A stretch of 64,000 bases of DNA, from the NCBI RefSeq assembly GCF_027622855.1, contig NZ_JAPZVR010000002.1:308605-372604 (forward strand), read 5' to 3'. The stretch comes from Glycomyces algeriensis (GTDB taxonomy: Bacteria; Actinomycetota; Actinomycetes; Mycobacteriales; Micromonosporaceae). Below, in pieces: positions 1-9,172 of the stretch (positions within the stretch are counted from its first letter, which is position 1; each line of letters begins with the position of its first letter). Made by a program: the position numbers and the translations under genes. The notes under the pieces were generated by a model that worked only from the letters and a program-made list of their open reading frames with translations, was not told where the DNA came from and ran no database searches.

Positions 1-63
1 CGCGCCCGCCCCCCGCCCCGCGGCGCGGGGGGGCCGGCGCCCCCCGCCCCGCGCCCCCCCCCC
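1..63. other. G/C-only low-complexity edge
   Basis: The first 63 bases are almost only G and C, in runs of up to about ten. They abut the 3' end of asnB and contain no recognisable gene or signal. Two similar stretches lie at 30245-30339 and 40271-40423. Runs like this are more likely a contig-edge or base-calling artefact than biology. Confidence 0.6.
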
Positions 64-73
64 ACTTCAGCGT

Positions 74-1996
74 TCAGGCGGCCGTCGCGAGGCCCGGGGC
101 GCCGGTCGCGGCCCGGCGCGGCGCGCGCACCCGGTCCCAGCCGAGCGGCGGCCGGTCGAGCTGGGCGTACCAGAGGCAGAACACCATGACCGCCCAGACC
201 TTGCGGGCGTGGTCGGCCTCCCCGGCGCGGTGCGCGCGCAGCAGGCCGCGCGCGTAGTCGAGGTCGAGCAGGTGTCCGCAGCCGCTCGCGGCCAGCACGT
301 GGTCGGCCCACTCGAACATGGGCCCGGCCAGCCACTGCCGGTGCGGGGTCGGGAAGCCGAGCTTCGGACGCTCGACGATGGCGGGCGGCACGAGTTCCGC
401 GACGGCCCGGCGCAGCGCGGTCTTGGTCTGGCGGCCCTGCAGCCGGTGCTCGACGGGGATCCGCGAGGCGGCCTCCCACACGACGCGGTCGAGGAACGGG
501 ACCCGCAGCTCCAGGCTGTGCGCCATGGACATCCGGTCGGCCTTGACGAGGATGTCGCCCTTCATCCAGGTGTGCAGGTCCAGCTGCTGCATGCGCGTGG
601 TCGGGTCGAGGTGCGCCGACTCGTCCCAGACCGGGTCGGTGACGGCGCGGTGCGGCGGGCCCTCCCGGCGCAGGAGCCGGCGCTTGTCGTCGCCGGTGAA
701 GATCTTCGCGTTGCCGACGAACCGCTCGCGCAGCTCCGCGGTGCCGCGCTCGAGGAAGCTCTTGCCCTTGACGCCTTCGGGGAGGACCGCAGAAGCCTTG
801 CGCAGCAGGCCCTTCGCAGGATCGGGCAGGGCTTCGAGACGTTTGAGCGAATGCGGTTCGCGGTAGATCGTGTAGCCGCCGAAGAGCTCGTCGGCGCCTT
901 CACCGCCGAGGGCGACGGTGACGTGCTCGGCGGCCTTCTTCGCCACGAAGTAGAGCGGGACCAGGGCCGGATCGGCGACCGGGTCGTCCAGGTGCCACAC
1001 GATCTTCGGCAGTTCGGCGATGACGTCGTCGACCGAGACGGGCGCGGGGATCGAGCGCACCCCGAGGGCCGCCGCGGAGGCGGCGGCGACCGGCAGCTCG
1101 TCGTACAGGCCCGGGTCGGTGAACTGCGCGGTGAACGTCAGCAGTCCGGGATTGACTTCACGGGCGAGGGCGACGACGGCGGTCGAGTCGATGCCGCTCG
1201 ACAGGAGCGCCCCGACCGGCACGTCCGAGCGCATGTGGATCCGCACCGAATCACGCAGGGCCGCAAGGATCTCGGCGTGGAGGCGGTCGGCATCGGCCAC
1301 GGGCTTCGGCCGGAACATGGGCTGGAAGTACCGCTGCGGGCGCAGCGCGGCGCCGGGCCGGAACATCGCGAAGTGCCCGGCTTCGAGGCGGTGGACGTGC
1401 CGGTGGAGGGTGGCGGGCTCGGGCGCGTACTGGAAGGTCGCGTAGTGGGCGACCTGATCGGGGTCGACCAGGTCGGGGTGGGCGAGGCCGGGGAGGGCCT
1501 TCTTCTCGCTGGCCAGCCAGGTGGCGCCGTCCCACTGCGTCCAGTAGAGGGGTTTGATCCCGAAGGGGTCGCGGGCGGCGAAGAGCAGGTCCGCGACGCG
1601 GTCGTGGATCACGAACGCGAACATGCCGCGGAGGCGGTGGACGAGGTCCGGTCCCCAGTGCCGGTACCCGGCGAGGATCACCTCGGTGTCGCCGCGGGTC
1701 GTGAACACCTCGCCGTGGACGCGCACGAGCTCCTCGCGCAGTTCGAGGAAGTTGTAGACCTCCCCGTTGAAGACGATCGTGTAGCGGTCGGGGTCGGCGC
1801 CGTCGCCGCGGCGCATCGGCTGGTGGGAGCCTTCGACGTCGATCACCGAGAGCCGCTTGAAGCCCATGAGGGCCTGGTCGCCCGCGGCGAGGACCGCGGT
1901 CTCGTCGGGACCGCGGTGGCCCAGGCGCGCCAGGGCCGCGGCGAAGTCGCCTTCGGAATCGGTGCGCGCTCCGGCGCGGACAGCGAAGCCGCACAT
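74..1996 (-). CDS. asnB: asparagine synthase (glutamine-hydrolysing)
   Basis: 640 aa. It makes asparagine from aspartate, ATP and glutamine-derived ammonia in the cytoplasm. The start is the ATG at 1996 because it gives the mature N-terminal Cys (MCGF) that is the Ntn glutaminase nucleophile; the frame continues 110 codons further upstream without being needed. The class-II glutaminase domain (about residues 1-210) shows HRGPDE and NGEVYNF. The synthetase domain (about 230-620) has the PP-loop SSGIDS near residue 265 and the later GGEGADELFGGY motif. Length is normal for actinobacterial AsnB. It is divergent from a two-component pair across a 273-nt spacer; regulation by that pair is possible but not shown. 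AsnB paralogues that modify peptides look similar, so the substrate is inferred. Confidence 0.93.
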   Translation of the reverse strand: MCGFAVRAGARTDSEGDFAAALARLGHRGPDETAVLAAGDQALMGFKRLSVIDVEGSHQPMRRGDGADPDRYTIVFNGEVYNFLELREELVRVHGEVFTTRGDTEVILAGYRHWGPDLVHRLRGMFAFVIHDRVADLLFAARDPFGIKPLYWTQWDGATWLASEKKALPGLAHPDLVDPDQVAHYATFQYAPEPATLHRHVHRLEAGHFAMFRPGAALRPQRYFQPMFRPKPVADADRLHAEILAALRDSVRIHMRSDVPVGALLSSGIDSTAVVALAREVNPGLLTFTAQFTDPGLYDELPVAAASAAALGVRSIPAPVSVDDVIAELPKIVWHLDDPVADPALVPLYFVAKKAAEHVTVALGGEGADELFGGYTIYREPHSLKRLEALPDPAKGLLRKASAVLPEGVKGKSFLERGTAELRERFVGNAKIFTGDDKRRLLRREGPPHRAVTDPVWDESAHLDPTTRMQQLDLHTWMKGDILVKADRMSMAHSLELRVPFLDRVVWEAASRIPVEHRLQGRQTKTALRRAVAELVPPAIVERPKLGFPTPHRQWLAGPMFEWADHVLAASGCGHLLDLDYARGLLRAHRAGEADHARKVWAVMVFCLWYAQLDRPPLGWDRVRAPRRAATGAPGLATAA

Positions 1997-2269
1997 GGTG
2001 CCTCCAGTTCGGGGGTGGGGTGGACTTCCAGACTCGTCCGCGGCGGCGGCGTCCGCCTCCGGCGAAGTGCCGGAACCGCCCCGGTGAAGGTCCCTCCGCG
2101 AAACCGTCCGATGGACTCGTCCGGATGCAGCCGAACGTCTGCAATGCACCCGCCGCAAGTCGGGTGCGTCGCTCCGCCATGTGGATGGGACTGCACCCGA
2201 CCTTCGACGGGTGGCCGGCCGTGTGGATGATGAGGACTCATATAACGAATAGGCCACCGGGAGGCGCAC

Positions 2270-2923
2270 GTGATCCGAGTGCTGATCGTCGACGACGAGG
2301 CGCTGATCCGATCGGGGTTCACCCACATCCTCAGCGCCGCCGAGGACATCGAGGTCGTCGGCGCCGTGTCAGGGGCCGACGCCCTGGACCAGGTGCTGGC
2401 GCTGCGGCCGGACGTCATGCTCCTCGACATCCGGATGCCGGACATGGACGGCCTCACGATCCTCAAACGGCTGCGGGAGCTGTCGCACCCGCCCGTGACC
2501 GCCGCACTGACCACCTTCGACACCGACGAGTACGTGTACGAGGCGCTGCGGCTCGGCGCGGCGGGCTTCCTCCTCAAGGACACCGAACCCGAGCACCTGG
2601 CCTACCAGGTGCGGGCGCTGGCGACCGAGGGCGCGGTGCTCTCGGCGAAGGTCACGCGCGCCGTCGTCGCCGGATACCTCGACCGGTCGGCGGAGTCGAA
2701 GCCGAACCCGCGGATCGAGCGGCTCACCGAACGGGAGCGGGAGATCCTGCTGCTCCTCGCCGAGGGGAAGTCGAACGGCGAGATCTCCGCAGAGCTGTTC
2801 CTGGGCCTGGGCACCGTCAAGGACCACGTCAGCTCGATCCTCACGAAACTGCAGGTCTCCAACCGGGTGCAGGCCGCGCTGACGGCCCACGACGCCGGCC
2901 TGCTCAAGGACACCGGCCGGTGA
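2270..2923 (+). CDS. NarL/LuxR-family response regulator
   Basis: 217 aa DNA-binding response regulator. The receiver domain (residues 1-120) has acidic pocket D8/D9, phospho-acceptor D53 in LLDIRMPDMDG, T81/T82 and K103. A LuxR-type helix-turn-helix follows (about 150-210, LTEREREILLLLAEGKS). The GTG start has GGGAGG five bases upstream. Its stop overlaps the start of the downstream kinase by 4 nt, so the two are translationally coupled and almost certainly cognate. A TATAAC word at 2240 could be the -10 of its promoter. The target genes are unknown; asnB is the divergent neighbour. Confidence 0.93.
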   Translation: MIRVLIVDDEALIRSGFTHILSAAEDIEVVGAVSGADALDQVLALRPDVMLLDIRMPDMDGLTILKRLRELSHPPVTAALTTFDTDEYVYEALRLGAAGFLLKDTEPEHLAYQVRALATEGAVLSAKVTRAVVAGYLDRSAESKPNPRIERLTEREREILLLLAEGKSNGEISAELFLGLGTVKDHVSSILTKLQVSNRVQAALTAHDAGLLKDTGR

Positions 2924-4101
2924 CGAGGCTCGGCCTGCCCGAGCGCTTCCCCCAGTGGGCGTGGGACACGGCCATCATGGGCGTCGCCATCGCACACCTG
3001 GCGTTCGTCATCGACCTCTCCAACCAGCCGGTCGCGACGCTCGCGTGCGTCGGCGTCCTGGCCCTGGTGCTGCGCCGGCGGTGGCCGTTCGCGGTGTTCC
3101 TGGTGACCCTGCCGGCGGCGTTCCTCGTGTTCGAGAAGGTCGCGTCGATGATCGCGCTCTACACGATCGCCCGCGAGTCCCGCCGCCCCTGGCTGCCGCT
3201 CACCGCGACGGCGCTCCTCGCGTTCTGCTTCATCTTCCAGGGGAGCCAGGTCTTCTACCTGTTCTTGGGTCCGGGGCGGGTCACGCCGTTCACAGCGGCC
3301 ATAGAGGTTCTGCCGCAGTTCATCTCCCCGTACGAGTCTTACCTGCGTTCGGCCCTCTTTTACACGGCGATGGCGGCGGTGCCCGCGATCCTCGGCTACA
3401 GCCAGCGCGCCAGGCAGTCCATGGCCGACCGGTTCGCCGAGATCCAGGAGGCGCGCGAGCACGAGCAGCTGCTGCTCACGCAGCAGGCGCTGGCGGCCGA
3501 GCGGGCCCAGTTGGCGCGGGAGATGCACGACGTGGTCTCCCACCAGGTCAGCCTGATCGCGGTGCAGGCCGGGGCGTTGCAGGTGCTGTCCACGGACGAG
3601 GAGGGGCGCCGGATCGCCTCGACGATCCGGCGCCTCAGCGTCACGACTTTGGAGGAGCTGCGGCACATGGTGCAGGTGCTGCGGGTCTCCGGGAGCCGGG
3701 CGACGGAGCTGACCCCGCAGCCGACCCTGGAGGAGCTGGGCGCGCTCGTCGCCGGGTCCGGGATCGAGGTGGAACTGCACGTCGAGCGGATCATCGGCCT
3801 CGACCCGGCCGGGCAGCGCGCGGTCTACCGGACCGTTCAGGAAGCGCTCACGAACGCCCGCAAGCACGCCCCGGGGGCGGCGGTGGCGGTGTCGGTGGTG
3901 AGCTCCGGCGACGGCGCGGAGGTGAGCGTCGTGAACGCGCCCGGGGCGCGGCCGGTGCTGGAGCTGCCTGGTTCGCGGCACGGACTGCTGGGGCTGCGGC
4001 AGCGCGCCGAACTGCTCGGCGGCCGCTTCGAGGCGGGGCCGACCCCCGAGGGCGGCTGGGCGGTGCGCGTGTGGGTGCCGCGGATCGCCGCGGCCCGCTG
4101 A
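2920..4101 (+). CDS. sensor histidine kinase, HisKA_3 type
   Basis: 393 aa membrane sensor kinase. The N-terminal half (residues 15-160) has about five hydrophobic segments with little loop sequence. A coiled linker leads to the HisKA_3 dimerisation box with phospho-acceptor H203 (REMHDVVSHQVSL). The HATPase_c domain contains NARKHAP and the G-rich HGLLGLRQRAELLGG segment. The GTG at 2920 overlaps the regulator stop (GTGA). NarL/LuxR-type pairs of this layout commonly sense envelope or membrane-active compounds; the ligand here is unknown. Confidence 0.92.
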   Translation: MTRLGLPERFPQWAWDTAIMGVAIAHLAFVIDLSNQPVATLACVGVLALVLRRRWPFAVFLVTLPAAFLVFEKVASMIALYTIARESRRPWLPLTATALLAFCFIFQGSQVFYLFLGPGRVTPFTAAIEVLPQFISPYESYLRSALFYTAMAAVPAILGYSQRARQSMADRFAEIQEAREHEQLLLTQQALAAERAQLAREMHDVVSHQVSLIAVQAGALQVLSTDEEGRRIASTIRRLSVTTLEELRHMVQVLRVSGSRATELTPQPTLEELGALVAGSGIEVELHVERIIGLDPAGQRAVYRTVQEALTNARKHAPGAAVAVSVVSSGDGAEVSVVNAPGARPVLELPGSRHGLLGLRQRAELLGGRFEAGPTPEGGWAVRVWVPRIAAAR

Positions 4102-4105
4102 GCCC

Positions 4106-4942
4106 CTACTGCCAGCGGCGCCCGGTGAGGAGCTCGTACGCCTCGATGTAGCGGGCGAGGGTCGCGTCGGCGACGTCCTGCGGGATCTCGGGGGCCTCGG
4201 CGTCGTCGGGTTTCCAGCCGGTGGACCGGGCCCAGTCGCGCACGTACTGCTTGTCGAAGGACGGCTGCGTCTGGCCGGGCTTCCAGGCGGCGGCCTCCCA
4301 GAAGCGGGACGAGTCGGAGGTGAGCACTTCGTCGGCGAGGCGGAGCGTGCCGTCGGCGTCGAGCCCGAACTCGAACTTCGTGTCCGCGATGATGATGCCC
4401 TTGTCCAGGGCGATCTCGGCGCCGCGGTTGTAGATCGCGAAGGTGAGGTCGCGGATGCGGGCGGCCAGGTCGGGGCCGAGCTTGGCCGCGGTCTCCTCGT
4501 AGGTCATCGGGAGGTCGTGGTCGCCGATGTCGGCCTTGGTCGTCGGGGTGTAGATCGGCTCGGGCAGGCGCGAGCCGTCGACCAGGCCCGCGGGCAGGTC
4601 GTTGCCGCACACGGTGCCGCGCTTGTCGTACTCGGCGAGGCCGGAGCCGGTGAGGTAGCCGCGCACGACCGCCTCGACCTTGAGGATCTCGAGGCGCTTG
4701 ACGCGCAGCGCGCGCCCGGCGAACTCGGCGGGCACGTCATCGGCGGAGATCACGTGGTTGGGGACGATGTCGGCGAGCTGCTCGAACCACCACGCGCTCA
4801 GGGCGGTGAGGAGCGCGCCCTTGCCGGGGATCGGCGTCGGCAGGACCACGTCGTAGACGCTCACGCGGTCGGAGGCGACGAGCACCAGGTCGCCGCCGTC
4901 GGCGTAGACGTCGCGGACCTTGCCCTGGTGAATGAGTTCCAC
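4106..4942 (-). CDS. purC: SAICAR synthase
   Basis: 278 aa. Phosphoribosylaminoimidazole-succinocarboxamide synthase, purine step from CAIR plus aspartate and ATP. Family signatures seen are HQGKVRDVY at the N-terminus, ASDRVSVYD, a VVRGYLTGSG segment, IIADTKFEFG and LTSDSSRFW. The GTG start at 4942 is preceded by AGAGGAG. The gene converges on the kinase gene with only 4 nt between stops and stands alone on its strand, with no other pur genes next to it. Confidence 0.97.
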   Translation of the reverse strand: MELIHQGKVRDVYADGGDLVLVASDRVSVYDVVLPTPIPGKGALLTALSAWWFEQLADIVPNHVISADDVPAEFAGRALRVKRLEILKVEAVVRGYLTGSGLAEYDKRGTVCGNDLPAGLVDGSRLPEPIYTPTTKADIGDHDLPMTYEETAAKLGPDLAARIRDLTFAIYNRGAEIALDKGIIIADTKFEFGLDADGTLRLADEVLTSDSSRFWEAAAWKPGQTQPSFDKQYVRDWARSTGWKPDDAEAPEIPQDVADATLARYIEAYELLTGRRWQ

Positions 4943-5066
4943 AGTTGCTCCTCTACTCGACTCGCACTCATTAGAGCAGCGGGAACGTCATCCTACGTTT
5001 CATCGAAGCCGCCGCTGTGCCCAGCGACACCTGCCGACCGGCGCCTGCGCGGCGTAGGCTGGGCCG

Positions 5067-6008
5067 GTGACTTCCGTACAGCCTGAAGGACGCCGGATGC
5101 TGCGCCTCGAAGTGCGCAACGCCCAGACCCCGATCGAGAAGAAACCCTCCTGGATCAAGGTCAAGGCAAAGACCGGCCCGGAATACACCGAACTGCGAAG
5201 CCTCGTCAAGAGCGAAGGCCTGCACACGGTCTGCCAAGAAGCCGGTTGCCCCAACATCTACGAGTGCTGGGAGGACCGGGAGGCGACGTTCCTCATCGGC
5301 GGCTCCCAGTGCACGCGGCGCTGCGACTTCTGCCAGATCGACACCGGCAAGCCCGACGCGCTCGACCGCGACGAGCCCCGCCGGGTCGCCGAGTCGGTGC
5401 AGACCATGGGCCTGAAGTACGCCACGATCACCGGCGTCGCCCGCGACGACCTGGACGACGGCGGCGCCTGGCTCTACGCCGAGACCGTGCGCCAGATCCA
5501 CGCGGCCGTCCCCGGCTGCGGCGTCGAGCTCCTCATCCCCGACTTCAACGCGGTCCCCGAGCAGCTCGCCGAGGTCTTCTCCTCCCGCCCCCAGGTGCTC
5601 GCGCACAACGTCGAGACCGTGCCGCGCATCTTCAAGCGCATCCGGCCCGCGTTCCGCTACGAGCGGTCCCTCGAGGTCATCACCAAGGCCCGCGAGGACG
5701 GCCTGGTCACCAAGTCGAACCTCATCCTCGGCATGGGCGAGACCCGCGAAGAGGTCTCCCAGGCCCTCAAGGACCTGCACGCCGCGGGCTGCGAGCTCAT
5801 CACCATCACGCAGTACCTGCGCCCCACCAAGCGCCACCACCCGGTGGACCGCTGGGTCAAGCCCGAGGAGTTCGTGGAACTCACCGCCGAGGCCGAGGAG
5901 ATCGGCTTCGCCGGTGTCATGAGCGGCCCGCTGGTCCGCTCCTCCTACCGGGCCGGACGCCTGTACCAGCAGGCGATCGAGGCACGCGCCGCCGCCACGC
6001 CTGTGTAG
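5067..6008 (+). CDS. lipA: lipoyl synthase
   Basis: 313 aa radical-SAM enzyme that inserts two sulfurs into protein-bound octanoate. The auxiliary cluster cysteines are C56, C61 and C67 ([12 protein letters not shown]). The radical-SAM triad is C82, C86, C89 (CTRRCDFC). The C-terminal RSSYRAG motif is present. The GTG start at 5067 is preferred over the ATG ten codons in (5097) because the extra residues match the usual actinobacterial N-terminus ending in LLRLEVRN-type sequence. It is followed 60 nt later by a DUF4191 gene, a common pairing. Its usual partner lipB is not adjacent but at 42448. Confidence 0.97.
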   Translation: MTSVQPEGRRMLRLEVRNAQTPIEKKPSWIKVKAKTGPEYTELRSLVKSEGLHTVCQEAGCPNIYECWEDREATFLIGGSQCTRRCDFCQIDTGKPDALDRDEPRRVAESVQTMGLKYATITGVARDDLDDGGAWLYAETVRQIHAAVPGCGVELLIPDFNAVPEQLAEVFSSRPQVLAHNVETVPRIFKRIRPAFRYERSLEVITKAREDGLVTKSNLILGMGETREEVSQALKDLHAAGCELITITQYLRPTKRHHPVDRWVKPEEFVELTAEAEEIGFAGVMSGPLVRSSYRAGRLYQQAIEARAAATPV

Positions 6009-6068
6009 TAGAAAGCCGCAGATCAGCCCGGTCCTGCGGGTCCCCGACCGCCCATTAGAATTGACGAC

Positions 6069-6764
6069 ATGGCAAAGCAGCAGGAAAAAGAGACGTTCGG
6101 GTCGCGCCTGAAGACCATCGGGATGGCGATCAAGTTCACGCACCAGCGCGACAAGTTGTTCGTGCCGCTGGAGGCCGCCGCGATCCTGCTGCCGTTCGCG
6201 ATCATCACCGCTCTGGTGATCTTCGCGAAGTTCTCGCTGCTCTGGTATGTCAGCGCCCTGTTCGTGGCGCTTCTGGCCGGTTTGATCGTGCTCAACATGC
6301 GCACCAGCAAAGTGGTGAACAAGGAGGCCGTGGGCAAGCCGGGGGCGGCGTACGCGCTCATCGACGGCATCCGCGGCTGGCAGGTCACGCCCGGTGTGGC
6401 GGCCCTGTCCGAGACGCAGATGGTGCACCGCGCGGTCGGCAAGGCCGGCGTGGTCCTCCTCGGCGAGGGCGGCCCCAAGGTCCGCAAGCTCCTCGGCCAG
6501 GAGAAGAAGCGCATCTCCCGCGTGGTCGGCTCGACCCCGGTCTACACGTTCCTCGTCGGCGAGACCGGCGGCGACGACTTCTCGGTCACCGAGGTGCGCA
6601 AGCGCCTCATGAAGCTGCCCAAGAACATCGACTCCAAGGACGCCAACCACATCGCCAAGCGCCTTGACGCGCTCGGCATCGGCATGGCCATCCCGAAGGG
6701 CCCGATCCCGACCAGCGCCAACGCCGGCAAGGGCGCGCGCCGCGCCATGCTGCGGGGCCGCTAG
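6069..6764 (+). CDS. DUF4191 membrane protein
   Basis: 231 aa integral membrane protein of the DUF4191 family, regularly found after lipA in Actinomycetota. Two transmembrane helices lie at about residues 33-53 and 58-77. A basic cytoplasmic domain follows, with GWQVTPGVAA, a K-rich GQEKKRISRVVG stretch and a Lys/Arg-rich C-terminus. The function is unknown; the link to lipoate metabolism rests only on gene order. A strong hairpin follows at 6855. Confidence 0.9.
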   Translation: MAKQQEKETFGSRLKTIGMAIKFTHQRDKLFVPLEAAAILLPFAIITALVIFAKFSLLWYVSALFVALLAGLIVLNMRTSKVVNKEAVGKPGAAYALIDGIRGWQVTPGVAALSETQMVHRAVGKAGVVLLGEGGPKVRKLLGQEKKRISRVVGSTPVYTFLVGETGGDDFSVTEVRKRLMKLPKNIDSKDANHIAKRLDALGIGMAIPKGPIPTSANAGKGARRAMLRGR

Positions 6765-6854
6765 GCCGAGCCGCCGCGCTCAGCACGGCACTCAGGGCGT
6801 TCAGCTCGGTCGCCCGGGCGCTGCGAGGCCAATGACTGCGAGGCCAGTGAACGT

Positions 6855-6894
6855 GAACCGGCCCGGCGGGGGAACTCCCCCGCCGGGCCGGTTC
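6855..6894. terminator. bidirectional terminator hairpin
   Basis: A perfect 18-bp stem (6855-6872 with 6877-6894) closes a 4-base AACT loop. It lies between the DUF4191 gene (+) and the DUF3040 gene (-), so it can serve both. There is no long T-run, as is usual in such GC-rich genomes. Confidence 0.85.
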
Positions 6895-6942
6895 TTCGCG
6901 CTGCCGGTCGTGCCGCAGCGCGCGAAGTCGATCAGAAGTGAA

Positions 6943-7353
6943 TCAGAAGATGTCGCCGTTGTCGCGGCGGCGGCGCCACCGCTCCTCCATGCGCGAGGTG
7001 AATCCACCGGGCTTTGGGGGCTTCGAGCCGCCGACCGAGCGGCTGGCCTTGCCGTCGACCGCCTTCAGCTTCACATTCGTGCCGCGGCGCTGGGCCCATA
7101 GACCGAGGATCAGACCGCCGAACATGAGCACCGCGCCGATCGGGGCGCCGAACACGGCGACGTCGCCCCCTGCGATCACGGAGCCGATGACGACGCCGAT
7201 CCCTAGGACAGTGACGATGCCGGCCAGGATGAGCCTGCGCCGGGTCACGTGCGCCGGGTCGTGGGCGCGCACAGCAGAGGCGAACTGCGGGTCTTCGGAC
7301 AAGGACTGCTCGATTTGCTCGAACAGACGTTGTTCGTGGTCGGAGAGCGGCAC
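6943..7353 (-). CDS. DUF3040 membrane protein
   Basis: 136 aa. The N-terminal PLSDHEQRLFEQIEQSL segment and the SEDPQFA motif are the DUF3040 hallmark. Two hydrophobic helices (about 40-62 and 66-85) follow, then a basic, Arg-rich tail. The GTG start has a GGAGGAG ribosome site four bases upstream. DUF3040 genes often lie near dinB or the division/cell-wall cluster in actinobacteria; here dinB is 201 nt upstream on the same strand. The function is unknown. Confidence 0.9.
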   Translation of the reverse strand: MPLSDHEQRLFEQIEQSLSEDPQFASAVRAHDPAHVTRRRLILAGIVTVLGIGVVIGSVIAGGDVAVFGAPIGAVLMFGGLILGLWAQRRGTNVKLKAVDGKASRSVGGSKPPKPGGFTSRMEERWRRRRDNGDIF

Positions 7354-7554
7354 GACACTCCTCCTGCGCTAGTGCTCGACGGAGCCACCGCCACGGCGAC
7401 TCCACTGCTTGCATCCAAGTCTACGAGGCTTTCGCCCGAGGCGGAAGGCAGTTCGTGCTTGAATCAGTCCGTTCTGGCCTGGATGCGCGAGCTGACAGGG
7501 GTGCTTCGGTGCAATGCTCATCTACAGCTCGCAAGCTTCGCTGAGGCCCGGTGC

Positions 7555-8799
7555 TCACCGGCCCGGGTTCCCCGATTCCGGGGTGTCTACACGCGAGTCA
7601 CGGCGGGCCAGCCGGCCCGCCGACCGGACCGCGCCCTTCCCGAACTTCGCGCTCGCCTGATCGATCACCGTCTCGATGTCGCGCCACCCGTGCTCGGGCT
7701 CGCCGAGCGCCACCTGCCGGCCCACCGCGGCGGCCTCGACCAGGTGATCGAGCTTCACGCCGATGAGCCGCACCGGCGCCGTCGCCGCCGCGTCCGCCAA
7801 TTCCCTTGCGGCGGCGTAGATCTCACGCCCCACATCGGTGGGTGCCGCGAGCATCCGCGAACGCGTGATCGTGCGGAAGTCCCCGAAGCGGATCTTCACC
7901 GTCACCCCGCGGCCCGCCCAGCCCGCCTTGCGGGCCCGCGACGCGACCTTGCGGGACAGCTCCAGGAGCACCGGGCCCCACACCGCTCCGTCCGGGGCGT
8001 CGCGGTCGAACGTCGTCTCATTGCTGATCGACTTCTCGACCCGCTCGGGCCGCACCGGCCGCGGGTCGATGTTCCGCGAGAGCGCGTACAGGTGCTCGGC
8101 GCTGGCGTGGCCGACCGAGGAGGCGAGGCTGTCCACGTCCAGGCGCGCCAGGTCGCCGACCGTGCGCATGCCCAGGCGGGTGAGTTTCTCGGCGGTCTTC
8201 TCGCCGATGCCCCACACGGAGCGGATCGGGAGGCGGTGCAGGAACTCGAGCTCGGTCGCGGCGGGGACGACGCCGAGGCCGTCGGGTTTGGAGGCCTCGC
8301 TGGCGAGTTTGGAGAGGAATTTCGTGGAGGCGATGCCCACGGTGCAGGTGATGCCGTGGTCGGCGCGGACGCGCTCGCGGATCGCGCGGGCGATCGCGAC
8401 GGGCGGGCCGATGAGGCGGCGCGCGCCCGCGACGTCGAGGAACGCCTCGTCGACGGAGATCGGCTGCACGTGCGGCGTGAACTCGCGGAAGATCGCCATG
8501 ACCGCGCGGGAGACCTCGCCGTACGAGGTGGTGGGGGTGATGAAGACGCCGTGCGGGCAGCGGCGGCGCGCGATCGCGGTCGGCAGGGCCGAGTGCACGC
8601 CGTACTCGCGTGCCTCGTACGAGGCGGCGGAGACGACTCCGCGCGGCCCGAGTCCGGCGACGATCACGGGCCTGCCGCGCAGCGAGGGGTCGCGCGCGAT
8701 CTCCACGGACGCGAAGAACGCGTCCATGTCGACGTGCATGATCCCGAGACCGTCATCGGACAGCTCGGGACCGATGAACCGATGAAGATCGCTGGCCAC
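7555..8799 (-). CDS. dinB: DNA polymerase IV (Y family)
   Basis: 414 aa translesion polymerase. The catalytic acids are D24 (HVDMDAFFASVE) and D117/E118 (SVDEAFLD). The YEAREYGVHSALP finger and a C-terminal little-finger domain are present. A helix-hairpin-helix lies around IRSVWGIGEKTAEKL. The start is a GTG at 8799. No LexA-type site was recognised in the upstream spacer, which contains tandem repeats. It is probably transcribed alone. Confidence 0.96.
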   Translation of the reverse strand: MASDLHRFIGPELSDDGLGIMHVDMDAFFASVEIARDPSLRGRPVIVAGLGPRGVVSAASYEAREYGVHSALPTAIARRRCPHGVFITPTTSYGEVSRAVMAIFREFTPHVQPISVDEAFLDVAGARRLIGPPVAIARAIRERVRADHGITCTVGIASTKFLSKLASEASKPDGLGVVPAATELEFLHRLPIRSVWGIGEKTAEKLTRLGMRTVGDLARLDVDSLASSVGHASAEHLYALSRNIDPRPVRPERVEKSISNETTFDRDAPDGAVWGPVLLELSRKVASRARKAGWAGRGVTVKIRFGDFRTITRSRMLAAPTDVGREIYAAARELADAAATAPVRLIGVKLDHLVEAAAVGRQVALGEPEHGWRDIETVIDQASAKFGKGAVRSAGRLARRDSRVDTPESGNPGR

Positions 8800-9010
8800 C
8801 CCCGAAGCCTAGCCAGCGGGTCCGACAACCGCCCGCAACCGCTCCGCCCCCGACCCGACGATCGCCCCTGAACTGCGCAAACGCCGCAATGGCGGACCCG
8901 TATGGGAGTGTGGTCCTTTTCGGTTGGTCGGAGGCGGATGCGGGTGGGAAGGGGCACGCCCTACGCGCCCGCCGCGGTCGCGGCGGCCCGCCGAACGGCG
9001 CCCATGGCCA

Positions 9011-9085
9011 CGGCTCACGGCTCACGGCTCACGGCTCACGGCTCACGGCTCACGGCTCACGGCTCACGGCTCACGGCTCACGGCT
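9011..9085. repeat. 7-bp tandem repeat (CGGCTCA)x10
   Basis: Ten perfect copies of CGGCTCA (9011-9080) plus a partial eleventh copy sit in the 365-nt spacer between dinB and the phosphodiesterase gene (8800-9164). Frames through it encode a TAHGSRL heptad on the plus strand, but nothing supports translation. It resembles a variable-number tandem repeat. Confidence 0.95.
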
Positions 9086-9102
9086 AGATCCTGCCCCGGC
9101 CT

Positions 9103-9172
9103 CGGCCGCTCCCCCGCTCAGTCTTGGAGCCACTCCCCCGCTCAGCCTCGGGGCCACTCCCCGCTCAGCCGT
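9103..9172. repeat. 24-bp imperfect tandem repeat, three copies, overlapping a gene end
   Basis: Three units of about 24 bp share CCACTCCCCCGCTCAG. They start near 9103, 9126 and 9150. The last unit contains the stop codon (9165-9167) of the phosphodiesterase gene, so the array extends that gene's 3' end into the spacer. Confidence 0.8.

Noticed and set aside
209-2230. Long plus-strand frame opposite asnB
   Set aside because: Composition is typical of antisense reading in high-GC DNA, and asnB on the other strand has all its catalytic motifs.
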